Assembly (NCBI GenBank): GCA_003155655.1
Contig: PMDS01000099.1
Location: 1-64,000 of the forward strand
From: Melioribacter sp.
GTDB taxonomy: Bacteria; Bacteroidota; Ignavibacteria; Ignavibacteriales; Melioribacteraceae
Direction: 5' to 3'
Length of the DNA stretch: 64,000 nt
The position numbers and the translations under genes are program-made. The notes beneath the pieces were generated by a model, which was not told the DNA's origin, ran no database searches, and saw only the letters and a program-made list of their open reading frames with translations. Positions 51,837 to 62,164 of this stretch are shown here, in pieces; the first letter of the stretch is position 1; every line of letters starts with the position of its first letter.

Positions 51837-54836
51837 TTAGTATTCTAACCGTAAACCTAAACGGATCTGTCTTGGTGGTCCATAAAGCTGACCAGAACCA
51901 TTACCTCCGTTTGAAGCACCACCATAGCCATTAGCATAAGCTAATTGAATTGCCTGGTAAACATCTACATACCTTTGACCATAAGTTTGAACTAACTGTG
52001 CTTGAAGTTCGGGATTGCTAATATAACCGTCATCTTCGGCAGTTCCGGTTCTAAAGAATACATTATAAACATTTTTCGTATCAAATAAATTAATAACAAA
52101 TACGTAAATATTAAGAGCAAGTTTATCCATTATATGAATAGTTTTATCGACACGAAGATCAACCTGGAAATTGCTTGGGGTTACAGAAGTATTCATAGCT
52201 TCAATTGGCTGTCTGAAACGCGCATCTCCTTCAGCATTTGATGCATCTCCAGTACCCTGTGTATATGGGTGACCACCATTGAATGTGGCATTTAGAGATA
52301 CTCCAAATTCATGAAGAATTGACGGGCCATCATTTTGACCAAATCTGTAATCAACACTAATATTTCCCTTTAATGCTTCATTGTAGCTCATCAAATTTAC
52401 ATATTGAGGATAGTAAATAGTAACTCCATCCAGAGGCGCGCCAACAACACCATTATTAGTGTAAGGATCTGAACCGGTACCACGTGCATCCTGGAAAGAA
52501 AGATTAGCATTTACTTGTATTCTTTGATATCTGCGCATGTTCAATGCAAGTTCAATTCCTTTTGTAGTTGCATAATCGCCATTTCTAAGAATGTTGTATG
52601 CAGCATAAGGAGAAGTTGGATTAACATTTTGATTATAGAACTGGATCTCATCACTAACATCTTTATAATAACCGGTAATATCGAATGACATAAAGTCTGT
52701 CAATTCCTGGGTAAATCCTAGCTCATATTGTGTTGTTCTTGTTGGTCTTGCATCAAGAGCAACTGGTTGAGTAATATAATTACCTGGTTTTCTTTCAAAA
52801 CCAATTCTCCAATAACCTCTGTAAGCAGTGTTTAAAGACGGCTGCTGAATAAATTTGCCCCACTGTGCATGGAACATTGTTTTATCAGTTACAGGGAATG
52901 AAAGACCTAATCTTGGGCTAACGGCAGAAAATGTAGCAACTTTTGTCCATCCACCGTCAATAACATCGCCAGTATTAAAATCAACGGATTTTTCAGGAGA
53001 CATAGGATCAATCATATTAAGATTATCAATATCTACATAGTCATACCTCAAACCAGCATTAATAATAAGATCTTCATATTCAATTCTATCTTGAATATAA
53101 GCGCTGGCAAAAACAGGTTTATGAGGAGCATTAAAACCATCATTGCTCTGATTACCAAAAATGTCGTAACCATAATTGTTAACGCCGGCCTTAATTAATG
53201 TTGTTTTTTCATAAGCTGCTAAATCTGCTGCTGAAGCATTTGGATTAGCAACTTTCCAAATATTCATAGTATTTGCAAGACCCGCAGTGCCTACACCGTT
53301 CCAGTTTCTTAAAGTATATTGTGAATAATCTCCACCGATTTTAAACGAATGTGTTTTACCAAGTAAGAAACTTAAAGAACCACTAAATGAAAGATCGTGC
53401 CTGTCGGAAATTGACCAGGAAGTTGGTACTGTACCATCTTTGGTGAATGCAAATCCATAAACATTATAAGCTGTTGGTGTTACATATCTTCCAACTCTTT
53501 TGTTTGTAATGTCTGTTGCGCTTCTTTGAATTGTCCAGCCTAGATTAGCGCTTGCAACGCTGTCTCCGTAACTCCAGAAGTCGCTGCCTAAACCAGGAGT
53601 GTAGAATTCACTTTTTTGTAAAGAATATCCTGCAGACAATTCATAGAACATAGTTGTACTAAGAGCATGAGTTAATTTAACAGAGAAAGCGCCGTTTGAA
53701 TAGTCATTCATGCCTTTTCTTGTATTAAACATATTAAAAATACCGGCACCCTGCTGTTGATTGCCGCTATCATAGGTTCCAGAAAATCTAATCATTACCG
53801 GCTTAAGATCTACATTTATAGTTCCCGCAAATAAATAATCATTTTGGGCTTTACCCTGAAGAGCGCCTGCCGGATAATTCAAATTTAGAGTATCTTTAGA
53901 TTGCGGATCGCCTATTCTACCAAGATTCATACCCGGCCACGGATATGGGTTATTGTCTCTCTGGAACTCATAATCTACGTTTGCAAAGAATTTAATTCTA
54001 TTATTGAATAATGGACCGCTTATAGATCCGCTTGTTTCGCTATATCCCCACCAGTTAGCGCCTAATGTTTGTTTACCATCAAAAGCATTACTCTTGCTTT
54101 TAAAGCCCATATTATCTGTAATATACTCAAGACTGGCTTTTACTTGTGATCCGCCGGATTTTAACTGAGTACGAACAATACCAGAGTTAGCATTACCAAA
54201 CTCTGCCAGATAACCGCCTGATTGAACTTGAATTTCTTCAACTGCATCTTGCGAAAGTTGTACAGCACGGCCGCCAGAAATAGGGTTAGTAATAGAAGCC
54301 CCCTCTAAATAATAACCAACTTCATCAACACGGCCGCCTCTGATGTAAAGATTTCCGTCTTTCAAAACAACACCAGCGCTTAAGCTAACAATATTAGTTA
54401 CACCACGAACCGGCAAAGCTTGAATATCTTCGCTGGATGTAATTCTAACTGCGTTAGTATTATCTTTTTGTATCATTGGTTTTTGTGCAATAATATCAAC
54501 AGTGCGAACCTGAATATCCTGACTGGGAAGTTGAAATGTTACATAAGTTGTTAAGTCTGAATTTACTCTTTCATTGGAGAGAGTAATTGTCTGATAACCA
54601 ACATATGAAGCTTTCAACGTATAAACACCAGCATCCAAGTTTTGCAGGAGAAATTCGCCGGATGCATCAGAATTAGCTCCCATAGAAGTGCCAACAACAG
54701 AAACGCTAGCGCCTATAAGAGGTTCACCTGTTTGCAAATCGACTACCTTTCCCTTAATTCTGCCTTTTGTTCCCGCATTAAGTAAAACTGGGCACAAAGC
54801 CAGAAATAGCAAAAAGTAAAAAATTTTTCGATGCAT
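51837..54836 (-). CDS. TonB-dependent receptor with carboxypeptidase-like N-terminal domain
   Basis: 999-residue outer-membrane transporter. After the signal peptide (to about residue 22) comes a carboxypeptidase D-like regulatory domain (IKGKVVDLQTGEPLIGASVS, GVYTLKASYVGYQT). The plug follows (about 110-230) with SSEDIQALPVRGVTNIVSLS, YIRGGRVDEVGYYLEGASIT and IVRTQLKSGG. The 22-strand barrel then ends in RQIRLGLRLEY. Length and layout suit SusC-like or OAR-type receptors. It is the first gene of the three-gene set. AAGGAG lies at good spacing before the ATG. Substrate unknown. Confidence 0.93.
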   Translation of the reverse strand: MHRKIFYFLLFLALCPVLLNAGTKGRIKGKVVDLQTGEPLIGASVSVVGTSMGANSDASGEFLLQNLDAGVYTLKASYVGYQTITLSNERVNSDLTTYVTFQLPSQDIQVRTVDIIAQKPMIQKDNTNAVRITSSEDIQALPVRGVTNIVSLSAGVVLKDGNLYIRGGRVDEVGYYLEGASITNPISGGRAVQLSQDAVEEIQVQSGGYLAEFGNANSGIVRTQLKSGGSQVKASLEYITDNMGFKSKSNAFDGKQTLGANWWGYSETSGSISGPLFNNRIKFFANVDYEFQRDNNPYPWPGMNLGRIGDPQSKDTLNLNYPAGALQGKAQNDYLFAGTINVDLKPVMIRFSGTYDSGNQQQGAGIFNMFNTRKGMNDYSNGAFSVKLTHALSTTMFYELSAGYSLQKSEFYTPGLGSDFWSYGDSVASANLGWTIQRSATDITNKRVGRYVTPTAYNVYGFAFTKDGTVPTSWSISDRHDLSFSGSLSFLLGKTHSFKIGGDYSQYTLRNWNGVGTAGLANTMNIWKVANPNASAADLAAYEKTTLIKAGVNNYGYDIFGNQSNDGFNAPHKPVFASAYIQDRIEYEDLIINAGLRYDYVDIDNLNMIDPMSPEKSVDFNTGDVIDGGWTKVATFSAVSPRLGLSFPVTDKTMFHAQWGKFIQQPSLNTAYRGYWRIGFERKPGNYITQPVALDARPTRTTQYELGFTQELTDFMSFDITGYYKDVSDEIQFYNQNVNPTSPYAAYNILRNGDYATTKGIELALNMRRYQRIQVNANLSFQDARGTGSDPYTNNGVVGAPLDGVTIYYPQYVNLMSYNEALKGNISVDYRFGQNDGPSILHEFGVSLNATFNGGHPYTQGTGDASNAEGDARFRQPIEAMNTSVTPSNFQVDLRVDKTIHIMDKLALNIYVFVINLFDTKNVYNVFFRTGTAEDDGYISNPELQAQLVQTYGQRYVDVYQAIQLAYANGYGGASNGGNGSGQLYGPPRQIRLGLRLEY

Positions 54837-55244
54837 ATTTTACTCCTTATTTGTTAATTAAATTAAGAAAGGGTTTTTGAAATGAATAAACTTGTAACCT
54901 ATTGCCAATAATAACCTCCTTACAATTTAGAAGCGAATTGTTAATTTATTTTAATTCAGTTAAAAATATTGACGAACTTTGCCCATGTTCAAGGGAACAA
55001 TTTTCTTTATTGTTAGTCTAATACTATGAAACCTTATACATTACGATAATTTTATATTGAAGCGAATTCAAGATAACTTATTGGATTTTCTAAATCAAGA
55101 GCAAAATTACACTTTTTGACGAAATTATTTAGATTTCCATATCCAAAGCCGAATTTAATATCTCATGTTTTATTTGTCAAGTATTTTAATTAAATCCAAT
55201 TTTAAATACAAAAAGAATTAGAAATTATATTATTCCCGGTTATT
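54837..55244. other. Intergenic region upstream of the TonB receptor operon
   Basis: About 408 AT-rich bases with the receptor's ribosome binding site at the left end. A TAATTTTG motif on the minus strand (55102-55109) fits the -7 form, but no -33 box stands at the right distance. No RNA gene, repeat or reading frame is seen. Confidence 0.4.
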
Positions 55245-56240
55245 TTAAAATTTAACCCCGTCTTCGTTATATAAACAAATTCCTCCATAATAAGTTGAAA
55301 ACCACTTATTATTTTTAGAATCCACAAAGACGGAAAAGACTAAATTATCTTTTAGACCAGAATTAGTTTTGTTAAATAATTCCCACTTATCATTATTTAA
55401 CCATACAACACCATTACCAAATGAACCAGCCCAAATAACTTTTTTTCTATCGCATGTTACTGAATAAAATCCAAGAAATGGAAGGTTCGAATTTTCATTA
55501 TTATAAACTTTAAAAGTTTTCCAATCAAAAATTACAATACTGCCAAATTTATAACTCATTAAAACTTTATTATCTACATACGGAGATATCCAATAAAGCG
55601 CATCTTCGTAATTATAATAACCCATCTCTTTTTCAGTTTTCCATTTATTTCCTTGAATAAACATTATATGGTCGGCCGTACCAATAATTTTATTATCTTT
55701 TTTATCAATATATAGCACGGTTATTTTATTGTTAGGCAGAACTGAATTAAATTTATTATAAACAATCCATTTCTTGCCATTAAATATGGCTAACCCTTCG
55801 GAATAAGTACCAATCCATAGATTAGATTTTTTATCAACAGCAATACTATAAATCCAATCATTTGGCAATCCTGAATTTTTAGAATTATATATTGTCCAGG
55901 CATTCTTGCAATCAAATTTTGCAACACCACCGCCATATGTGCCCATTAGCAAATTGCCTTGATGATCAAAAGTCATACAGTAAATGCTATTACGCGGAAG
56001 AGGTGAATTTTTTGTATTATAATTTTCCCATGTTTTACCGTCAAACCTTACAAGCCCGCTATCCCAGGTAGCAATCCAGAATACTCCTTTTTTATCTTCA
56101 ACAACTGTCCTTATCATATCTGTTGGCAGACCGCTGTTTGATTTGTTAAAGTAGCTCCATTTTTCTGTTTGCGAAAAAAGAACGCTACTCAAAATGAAAA
56201 GAGTTAAAAAAAAAGTATATATATTAAAAGACAATCTCAT
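55245..56240 (-). CDS. Exported beta-propeller protein (two-component-regulator type repeats)
   Basis: 331 residues with signal peptide (to about residue 24, SVLFSQ). About seven propeller blades repeat the pattern NSGLPxxxIxxxxxDxxGxxWIG, as in NSGLPNDWIYSIAVDKKSNL with WIGTY. One blade (about residues 195-235) is irregular. These repeats usually form the sensor of hybrid two-component kinases. Here no kinase part follows, and the next gene is thioredoxin. It may therefore be a free periplasmic sensor or a degraded hybrid. Partner unknown. Confidence 0.85.
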   Translation of the reverse strand: MRLSFNIYTFFLTLFILSSVLFSQTEKWSYFNKSNSGLPTDMIRTVVEDKKGVFWIATWDSGLVRFDGKTWENYNTKNSPLPRNSIYCMTFDHQGNLLMGTYGGGVAKFDCKNAWTIYNSKNSGLPNDWIYSIAVDKKSNLWIGTYSEGLAIFNGKKWIVYNKFNSVLPNNKITVLYIDKKDNKIIGTADHIMFIQGNKWKTEKEMGYYNYEDALYWISPYVDNKVLMSYKFGSIVIFDWKTFKVYNNENSNLPFLGFYSVTCDRKKVIWAGSFGNGVVWLNNDKWELFNKTNSGLKDNLVFSVFVDSKNNKWFSTYYGGICLYNEDGVKF

Positions 56241-56252
56241 TTAAAATTAAAC

Positions 56253-56573
56253 TTATACCATTTTTGTAATTTTATCAGTGAAAGTCGATTTAGACGAAGC
56301 GCCAATAAGTGTATCAACAACCTGTCCTCCCTTTAAAAATAAAACGGTTGGAATGCTTCTGACCCCATACTTAATGGCAGTCTGTTGATTCTCGTCAACA
56401 TCAAGTTTTCCCACTTTAACTTTACCTTGATATTCACCAGCCAGCTCTTCAACAATTGGTGCAATCATTTTGCAAGGGCCACACCAAGCTGCCCAAAAAT
56501 CAACAACTACCGGTATATTCGATTTAAGCGCTTCATCCTCAAAATTTGCATCTGTAAAAGTTATAGGTTTCAT
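56253..56573 (-). CDS. trxA: Thioredoxin
   Basis: 106-residue thiol-disulfide carrier with the redox pair in DFWAAWCGPCKMIAPIV. The cis-Pro is in YGVRSIPTVLFLKGGQVVDT. Length and fold are standard. There is no signal peptide, so it works in the cytosol. It lies 40 bp downstream of the acyl-CoA dehydrogenase gene and 13 bp upstream of the propeller gene. Confidence 0.97.
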   Translation of the reverse strand: MKPITFTDANFEDEALKSNIPVVVDFWAAWCGPCKMIAPIVEELAGEYQGKVKVGKLDVDENQQTAIKYGVRSIPTVLFLKGGQVVDTLIGASSKSTFTDKITKMV

Positions 56574-56612
56574 AAATTATTTACTCCTTCAACAAAAGTG
56601 ATTAATTAAAAT

Positions 56613-57755
56613 TTATACGTTACCATTTTTCTTTAAAACTTCACGGGCAATAATTCCTTTTTGAATTTCGTTAGTGCCTTCAAAAATTCTATTAATGCGC
56701 GAATCGCGGTAGTATCTTTCAATTGGTAATTCACGTGAATAACCCATTCCACCATGAATCTGTACAGCGAAATCTGCAATTTTATCAAGCGACTCAGAAC
56801 AAAATAATTTAACAATAGCAGATTGACGTGAAATATCTTTCTTTAAATCATAATCAACAGCGGTGCGGTATACCATTGATTCCATCGCATAAACCAATAC
56901 AGCCATTTCCGAAAGCATAAACTGAATAGCCTGGAAGTTTGAAATTGTTTGATCAAATTGCTTACGTTGCTTGGCATAACGTGTAGATAATTCCAATAGC
57001 TCTTTTGAAGCGCCAAGACAGGCAGCTCCTAAACCAAGCCTGCCTGCATCAAGTGTTTTCATTGCTAAAATAAAACCACGTCCGTCCGTTCCAATTAAAT
57101 TTTCTTTTGGTATTCTAACATTGTCAAAAGTAATTGCGTTAGTAGAACTTCCTTTAATACCCATTTTCTTTTCAGCAGGTCCTGCCTGGTAACCAGGAGT
57201 TTTAGTTTCAACAATAAAAGCAGTAACACCTTTTTCAGTACGTGCAAAAACAGAAACAATATCAGCAATACCACCGTTAGTAATCCATAATTTTTCGCCA
57301 TTGATTACCCATTCATTACCATCCAGATGTGCCCTGGTCTTAACGTTGAAAGAATCCGAGCCGGCTTGAGCTTCAGTTAAACAAAAAGCGCCAATTTTTT
57401 CACCCTTAGCAAGCGGAGTAAGGAATTTCATTTTTTGTTCTTCAGTTCCGCCAAGGTAAATTACGTTTGCGCCAATTGATTGATGTGCACCAATAAATGT
57501 GGCAGTAGACATACAACCCCTGGCGATTTCTTCCTGCATTAAACAATAACCAACTTCTCCAAATCCCCCGCCGCCATATTCTTCCGGAAATGAAACGCCT
57601 AAGAAACCCAGCTCTCCCATTTTTTGAATTAATTCCAGAGGTATTTTTTCATCTGAGTCAATTTTTGAAGCAATCGGTTTAATTTCATTATTAACAAAAT
57701 CGTGCGTCATTTCACGCAGCATTTTTTGTTCTTCAGTAAAAGTAAATTCGGTCAT
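56613..57755 (-). CDS. Acyl-CoA dehydrogenase
   Basis: FAD enzyme of fatty-acid or amino-acid breakdown. 380 residues with the usual alpha, beta, alpha parts. FCLTEAQAGSDSFNVKTRAH and WITNGGIADIVSVFARTEKG bind flavin and substrate. The C-terminal RIFEGTNEIQKGIIARE contains the catalytic Glu in the EGT triplet, as in short- and medium-chain enzymes. Partner electron-transfer flavoprotein genes are not nearby. It is coupled to the SDR gene upstream (13 bp) and thioredoxin downstream. Confidence 0.93.
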   Translation of the reverse strand: MTEFTFTEEQKMLREMTHDFVNNEIKPIASKIDSDEKIPLELIQKMGELGFLGVSFPEEYGGGGFGEVGYCLMQEEIARGCMSTATFIGAHQSIGANVIYLGGTEEQKMKFLTPLAKGEKIGAFCLTEAQAGSDSFNVKTRAHLDGNEWVINGEKLWITNGGIADIVSVFARTEKGVTAFIVETKTPGYQAGPAEKKMGIKGSSTNAITFDNVRIPKENLIGTDGRGFILAMKTLDAGRLGLGAACLGASKELLELSTRYAKQRKQFDQTISNFQAIQFMLSEMAVLVYAMESMVYRTAVDYDLKKDISRQSAIVKLFCSESLDKIADFAVQIHGGMGYSRELPIERYYRDSRINRIFEGTNEIQKGIIAREVLKKNGNV

Positions 57756-57768
57756 TATTTTATCCTGG

Positions 57769-58593
57769 TTATTTTATAATTTGACTAGTCCTTTCTCCAA
57801 TATAATTAACAATATATTCTCCTCCATCAACACCAAGAACATTCCCAGAAATCCAATCGGCTTTTTCATCGCACAAAAGTACAATTGCTTTTGCAACATC
57901 TTCAGGAGTGGTTAATCTATTGTGAGGGTTTTTCATTTTTGCAGAATTCATCATTTTGTCAAAAAGAGGAATTTTGTTTCCTGCAGGTGTATCAGTTACT
58001 CCAGCCATAATAGAGTTGCAAGTAATTTGCATCGGTCCTAATTCAACAGCAAGCTGTCGTATGTGAGATTCCAATGCAGCTTTGGCAGCAGATACAGCAC
58101 CATAATTTGGAATCACTGAATGCGAACCTGCACTAGTAAGCGCAAAAATTCTTCCTCCTTGCGCAAACAAATCCCTTTGAATCAATCCTTGAGTCCAATA
58201 CACGAGCGAGTTAGCCATAACGTCAAGTGTCATGCTCATCTGAGCAGGCGAAACACAATTGTTAGGATCTTTAGTTATGAAAGGTTTCAGAGTACCAAAG
58301 GCAAGAGAATGCATTAAAACATTTACGTGTGGATGATCTTTTGTAGTGAACCTCTCTTTAATTTCATCAAGAGTATCATAAATCTTGATTTGGTCTGCTG
58401 CATTTATATTAAAGAAAATTGCTTTTTGACTGTTGCGCTCAATTTTTTTAATTACCTGGTGCACATTCGGCATAGTAGCCTGTCTGTCTAAATGCACGCC
58501 AAAAATACTGAAGCCGTGCTTGGAAAGTTCAACCGCAGACGCACCACCAAATCCACTTGAGGCACCTAAAACTAATGCCCATTTTTGTTCCAT
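57769..58593 (-). CDS. SDR oxidoreductase, enoyl-ACP-reductase-like
   Basis: 274 residues of the short-chain dehydrogenase fold with cofactor loop VLGASSGFGGASAVELSKHG. The catalytic Tyr and Lys are six residues apart (Y-GAVSAA-K in NYGAVSAAKAALESHIRQLA). FabI and FabL enoyl-ACP reductases have this spacing, while ordinary SDRs have Y-x3-K. NVLMHSLAFG also resembles the FabI motif. It most likely reduces enoyl thioesters in fatty-acid synthesis, or acts with the neighbouring acyl-CoA dehydrogenase. The exact reaction and NADH or NADPH preference are not determined by reading. Confidence 0.8.
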   Translation of the reverse strand: MEQKWALVLGASSGFGGASAVELSKHGFSIFGVHLDRQATMPNVHQVIKKIERNSQKAIFFNINAADQIKIYDTLDEIKERFTTKDHPHVNVLMHSLAFGTLKPFITKDPNNCVSPAQMSMTLDVMANSLVYWTQGLIQRDLFAQGGRIFALTSAGSHSVIPNYGAVSAAKAALESHIRQLAVELGPMQITCNSIMAGVTDTPAGNKIPLFDKMMNSAKMKNPHNRLTTPEDVAKAIVLLCDEKADWISGNVLGVDGGEYIVNYIGERTSQIIK

Positions 58594-58687
58594 CTATTTT
58601 TCCTCTTTAGTTAATATCGGCACAAACTTAAGAAATACGAAAATTAAATCAAATGTAAACAGGGTTTTAATGTCCGTTGGAAGATTA

Positions 58688-61600
58688 TTAAGTTGAAAAA
58701 TAAAGAATCGATTCCTCTCCAAGAAGTTTTTTTATTTTTGGAATAAATTCGGAACTGAGAGAAATTTTATAATTAATATGAAATTCACGGTTGATCCCAT
58801 TTTCTTTTAAACATATAGTAACAGGCAAAGAGCCTTCATATTCTTCCATTAATTGTTTTAATTCGGGAATCATTTTTTCATTATGAATTGAGATGTCCAA
58901 AATCAACCCGATTCTTTTTGTAAGTTTTTGTTTTACTTCACCTAACGAATATGCTTCATCAACGTGAAGTTTAACAGCGTCACCGCTGCTTTCTAATTTG
59001 CCTGCAACAAGTATAGTAGATTCTTCTTCAATTAAATCTTCGCAGGTTGCATAAACTTTTGAGAACATTAAGCATTCACAAGAACCGCTGAAATCATCCA
59101 GCTTGAAAAACACCATTTGATTACCGCGTTTATCAATTTTAGTTCTCACCTGAGTAACAACACCGCAGGCACGCACGTTCTCACTAAAATTGTAAGTTTC
59201 TGTTTCTCCAAGATGAACTGTTGCAAACGACCTGTATTCAAGCTCATATTTCCTTAATGGGTGATTTGTAAGATAAAATCCAAGTACTTCTCTTTCTTTT
59301 GCAAGGCGTTCTTTGTCATCCCAGGGATGAACATTCGGGAGTTCCGGTTCATGAATCTGCATAGCAGCAGAATTATTTCCGAACAAACTATCCGCATGAG
59401 AATTTTTTGAGTTATGCAGTTTGCTGCCAAAATTTAAAGCTTCTTCAACAGCTTCAAAGTTTTGAGCTCTAGAACCACCGCATAAATCAAATGCACCGGC
59501 AAGGACCAAACCTTCAAGTGCGCGCTTATTAACTACACGAGTATCAACATTAGCGCAAAAATCATAAATGTTATTGAAATTTCTTCCCAGTTTTTCATGC
59601 GCTGATTTTATTTCTTCCACAGCATTGATTCCGACATTCTTTATGGCGCTCATACCAAAAATTACTTTTTTATTCTTGACGCCAAACTTAACAGTTGGAT
59701 TATTTATATCCGGCGGTAGAACTTTAACATTCAACTTTCTGCAATCTTCCAGCAGAGTTGTAACTTTATCGCTATTGCCATATTCATTAGAAAGGTTTGC
59801 AGCAAGAAATTCCTCCCGGTAATGTGCTTTTAAATAAGCTGTCTGGTAGGCAACTATTGAATACGCCACTGCGTGACTTTTATTAAAGCCATAATTAGCA
59901 AACTTATCAATAGCTTCAAAAATTTCATCAGCAATTTTATTACTGATGTTATTTTTTACTGCACCTTCTGTGAATTTTCCTTTCTGCTCTGCCATTGCTT
60001 TTAAATCTTTTTTACCCATGGCACGGCGCAGTAAATCAGCTTCTGCAAGACTCATTCCAGCAACTCTGTTAGCTATCTGAATAACCTGTTCCTGGTAAAC
60101 AATAATTCCATTTGTTTCTTTAAGGATTGATTCCAAAACCGGATGGAGATATGAAGTTTGTTTTCTGCCATTTTTACGGGCAATAAAATCATCAATAAAT
60201 TCCATAGGACCTGGCCGGTATAAGGCATTCATAGCCGCAAGATCATTTATACTTGCAGCATTAAGTTTTTTTAAATATTCGCGCATCGGGGCACTTTCAA
60301 ACTGGAACACTGCAGTAGTCTGCCCTTTGCGAAATATCTCGTATGTCTTTGGATCATCTGTTGGAATGTTATCGATGTCAATTTCAATATTTCTTGTCTG
60401 TTTCACAAGTTCAAGTGTGTCTCTAATAATTGAAAGAGTTCGTAATCCAAGAAAGTCCATTTTTAATAAACCGGCTTCCTCTATATCCTTCATATTAAAT
60501 TGCGTAACAATTGAATTATCATCACCATAAATTGCTAATGGAACAAAATCACCAACTTCACCGGGTGTAATAACAACACCAGCGGCATGCTTGGATGCGT
60601 TCCTATTCATTCCCTCAAGTATGCGTGCATATTTAATTAATTCTTGAATTATCGGGTCATCAGATTTTTTAACCCATGCAAGTTCAGGAACCTCACTTAA
60701 TGCCTGGTCAAGATCATAAACCCTTCCAAATTTTGATGGTATCCATTTAGTAATTTTTTCAACAGTTGGAATAGAAATTTTAAGCACACGTGCAACATCT
60801 TTTAAAACTGCACGTGATGACAGCGTATTGAACGTGATAATTTGCGCTACAGATTTTTCGCCATATTTTTCTTTGACATAATTTATTATTTCTCCCCGTT
60901 TATCATCAGCAAAGTCAACATCAATATCGGGCATTGATTTGCGGGCAGGATTTAAAAATCTTTCAAAAAGAAGATTATACTTTAACGGATCAACATTGGT
61001 AATACCTAAAACGTAAGCAATAAGACTACCCGCCGCGCTTCCTCTACCAGGTCCAACAGGGATGCCCCTTTGTTTAGCTGCATTTATAAAATCCTGAACT
61101 ACTAAAAAATATCCTGCGTAACCCATTTGCTTAATTACACCAAGTTCAAATTTAAAGCGTTCTTCAATTTCAGGGGTAATTTTTTTAATCTTCTTCTCAA
61201 GTTTTTCTTCAGAAAGTTGTTCAAGATATTCTTCAAGACTTTTCGCTTTTGAGTCAGAAGGGATTGGAAATTGCGGAAAATGGTGACCATGGAAATCTAA
61301 TTTGATATTTATTTTTTCTTCAATCTCTAATGTATTTTCAATAGCGCCGTTAAAATTTTTAAAGAGTTTTTTCATTTCATCAACAGACTTAAAATATATC
61401 TGGTCTGTTCCATAACGCAATGCTTTATAATCAACATTCCCGGTTTTATCGCCAAGATTAATTAAAATGTTATGAGCAATTGCATGATCTTTATTGATAT
61501 AATGAATATCATTTGTTGCAACAAGTTTTATATCAAGATCGCGGGCAAGTTTAGGCATCCCTTCAAGAACAGGCTTTTCAACTTCCATTCCATGATCTTG

Positions 61601-62146
61601 AATTTCTAAATAAAAATCATCTCCAAATATTTCTTTCAGCTTTATTGCAGTAGAACGTGCTTTAACATAATCGTTATTAATAAGTGGTGTAGCAATAGGT
61701 CCGGCAGGGCAAGCGGAAGTACAAATTAATCCTTTAGAGTATTTGGTGAGTGTTTCAATATCAATTCTTGGTCTATAATAAAATCCTTCAGTGTGCCCAA
61801 TAGTAGAAAGCTTCATCAAGTTATGATACCCGGCTTCATCTTTTGCCAGCAGTAAAAGATGATTATAAGGTTTTGTTCTTTTCTTTGGATTATCCGGATC
61901 ATCACCTTTCCTGTCAAAACGGGAACCGTCAATTACAATATAAGCTTCCATCCCAAGAAGAGGCTTAATCCCAGCCTTCTTAGCTTTTTTATAAAATTCG
62001 GCTACGCCAAACATTACGCCATGGTCAGTAAGTGCAACTGCATGCATATTATTTTCAACCGCAGCTTGAATTAAATCTTCAACTGTGCATGCACCATCCT
62101 GCAAACTGTAATGAGTATGATTATGTAAGTGAACAAAATCCGACAT
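58688..62146 (-). CDS. dnaE: DNA polymerase III alpha subunit
   Basis: Replicative polymerase. 1152 residues, usual length for the DnaE1 form. PHP domain from the start (FVHLHNHTHYSLQDGACTVE, ALTDHGVMFGV). The polymerase core has GPGRGSAAGSLIAYVLGITN and the catalytic Asp pair in SMPDIDVDFADDKRGEII. Then come the helix-hairpin-helix, the OB fold (about 990-1060, VRACGVVTQVRTKID) and the tail. It starts from ATG 62146 with a short leader that contains a repeated AT-rich palindrome. Confidence 0.97.
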   Translation of the reverse strand: MSDFVHLHNHTHYSLQDGACTVEDLIQAAVENNMHAVALTDHGVMFGVAEFYKKAKKAGIKPLLGMEAYIVIDGSRFDRKGDDPDNPKKRTKPYNHLLLLAKDEAGYHNLMKLSTIGHTEGFYYRPRIDIETLTKYSKGLICTSACPAGPIATPLINNDYVKARSTAIKLKEIFGDDFYLEIQDHGMEVEKPVLEGMPKLARDLDIKLVATNDIHYINKDHAIAHNILINLGDKTGNVDYKALRYGTDQIYFKSVDEMKKLFKNFNGAIENTLEIEEKINIKLDFHGHHFPQFPIPSDSKAKSLEEYLEQLSEEKLEKKIKKITPEIEERFKFELGVIKQMGYAGYFLVVQDFINAAKQRGIPVGPGRGSAAGSLIAYVLGITNVDPLKYNLLFERFLNPARKSMPDIDVDFADDKRGEIINYVKEKYGEKSVAQIITFNTLSSRAVLKDVARVLKISIPTVEKITKWIPSKFGRVYDLDQALSEVPELAWVKKSDDPIIQELIKYARILEGMNRNASKHAAGVVITPGEVGDFVPLAIYGDDNSIVTQFNMKDIEEAGLLKMDFLGLRTLSIIRDTLELVKQTRNIEIDIDNIPTDDPKTYEIFRKGQTTAVFQFESAPMREYLKKLNAASINDLAAMNALYRPGPMEFIDDFIARKNGRKQTSYLHPVLESILKETNGIIVYQEQVIQIANRVAGMSLAEADLLRRAMGKKDLKAMAEQKGKFTEGAVKNNISNKIADEIFEAIDKFANYGFNKSHAVAYSIVAYQTAYLKAHYREEFLAANLSNEYGNSDKVTTLLEDCRKLNVKVLPPDINNPTVKFGVKNKKVIFGMSAIKNVGINAVEEIKSAHEKLGRNFNNIYDFCANVDTRVVNKRALEGLVLAGAFDLCGGSRAQNFEAVEEALNFGSKLHNSKNSHADSLFGNNSAAMQIHEPELPNVHPWDDKERLAKEREVLGFYLTNHPLRKYELEYRSFATVHLGETETYNFSENVRACGVVTQVRTKIDKRGNQMVFFKLDDFSGSCECLMFSKVYATCEDLIEEESTILVAGKLESSGDAVKLHVDEAYSLGEVKQKLTKRIGLILDISIHNEKMIPELKQLMEEYEGSLPVTICLKENGINREFHINYKISLSSEFIPKIKKLLGEESILYFST

Positions 62147-62164
62147 TGTTACAAAACTTTTTTA

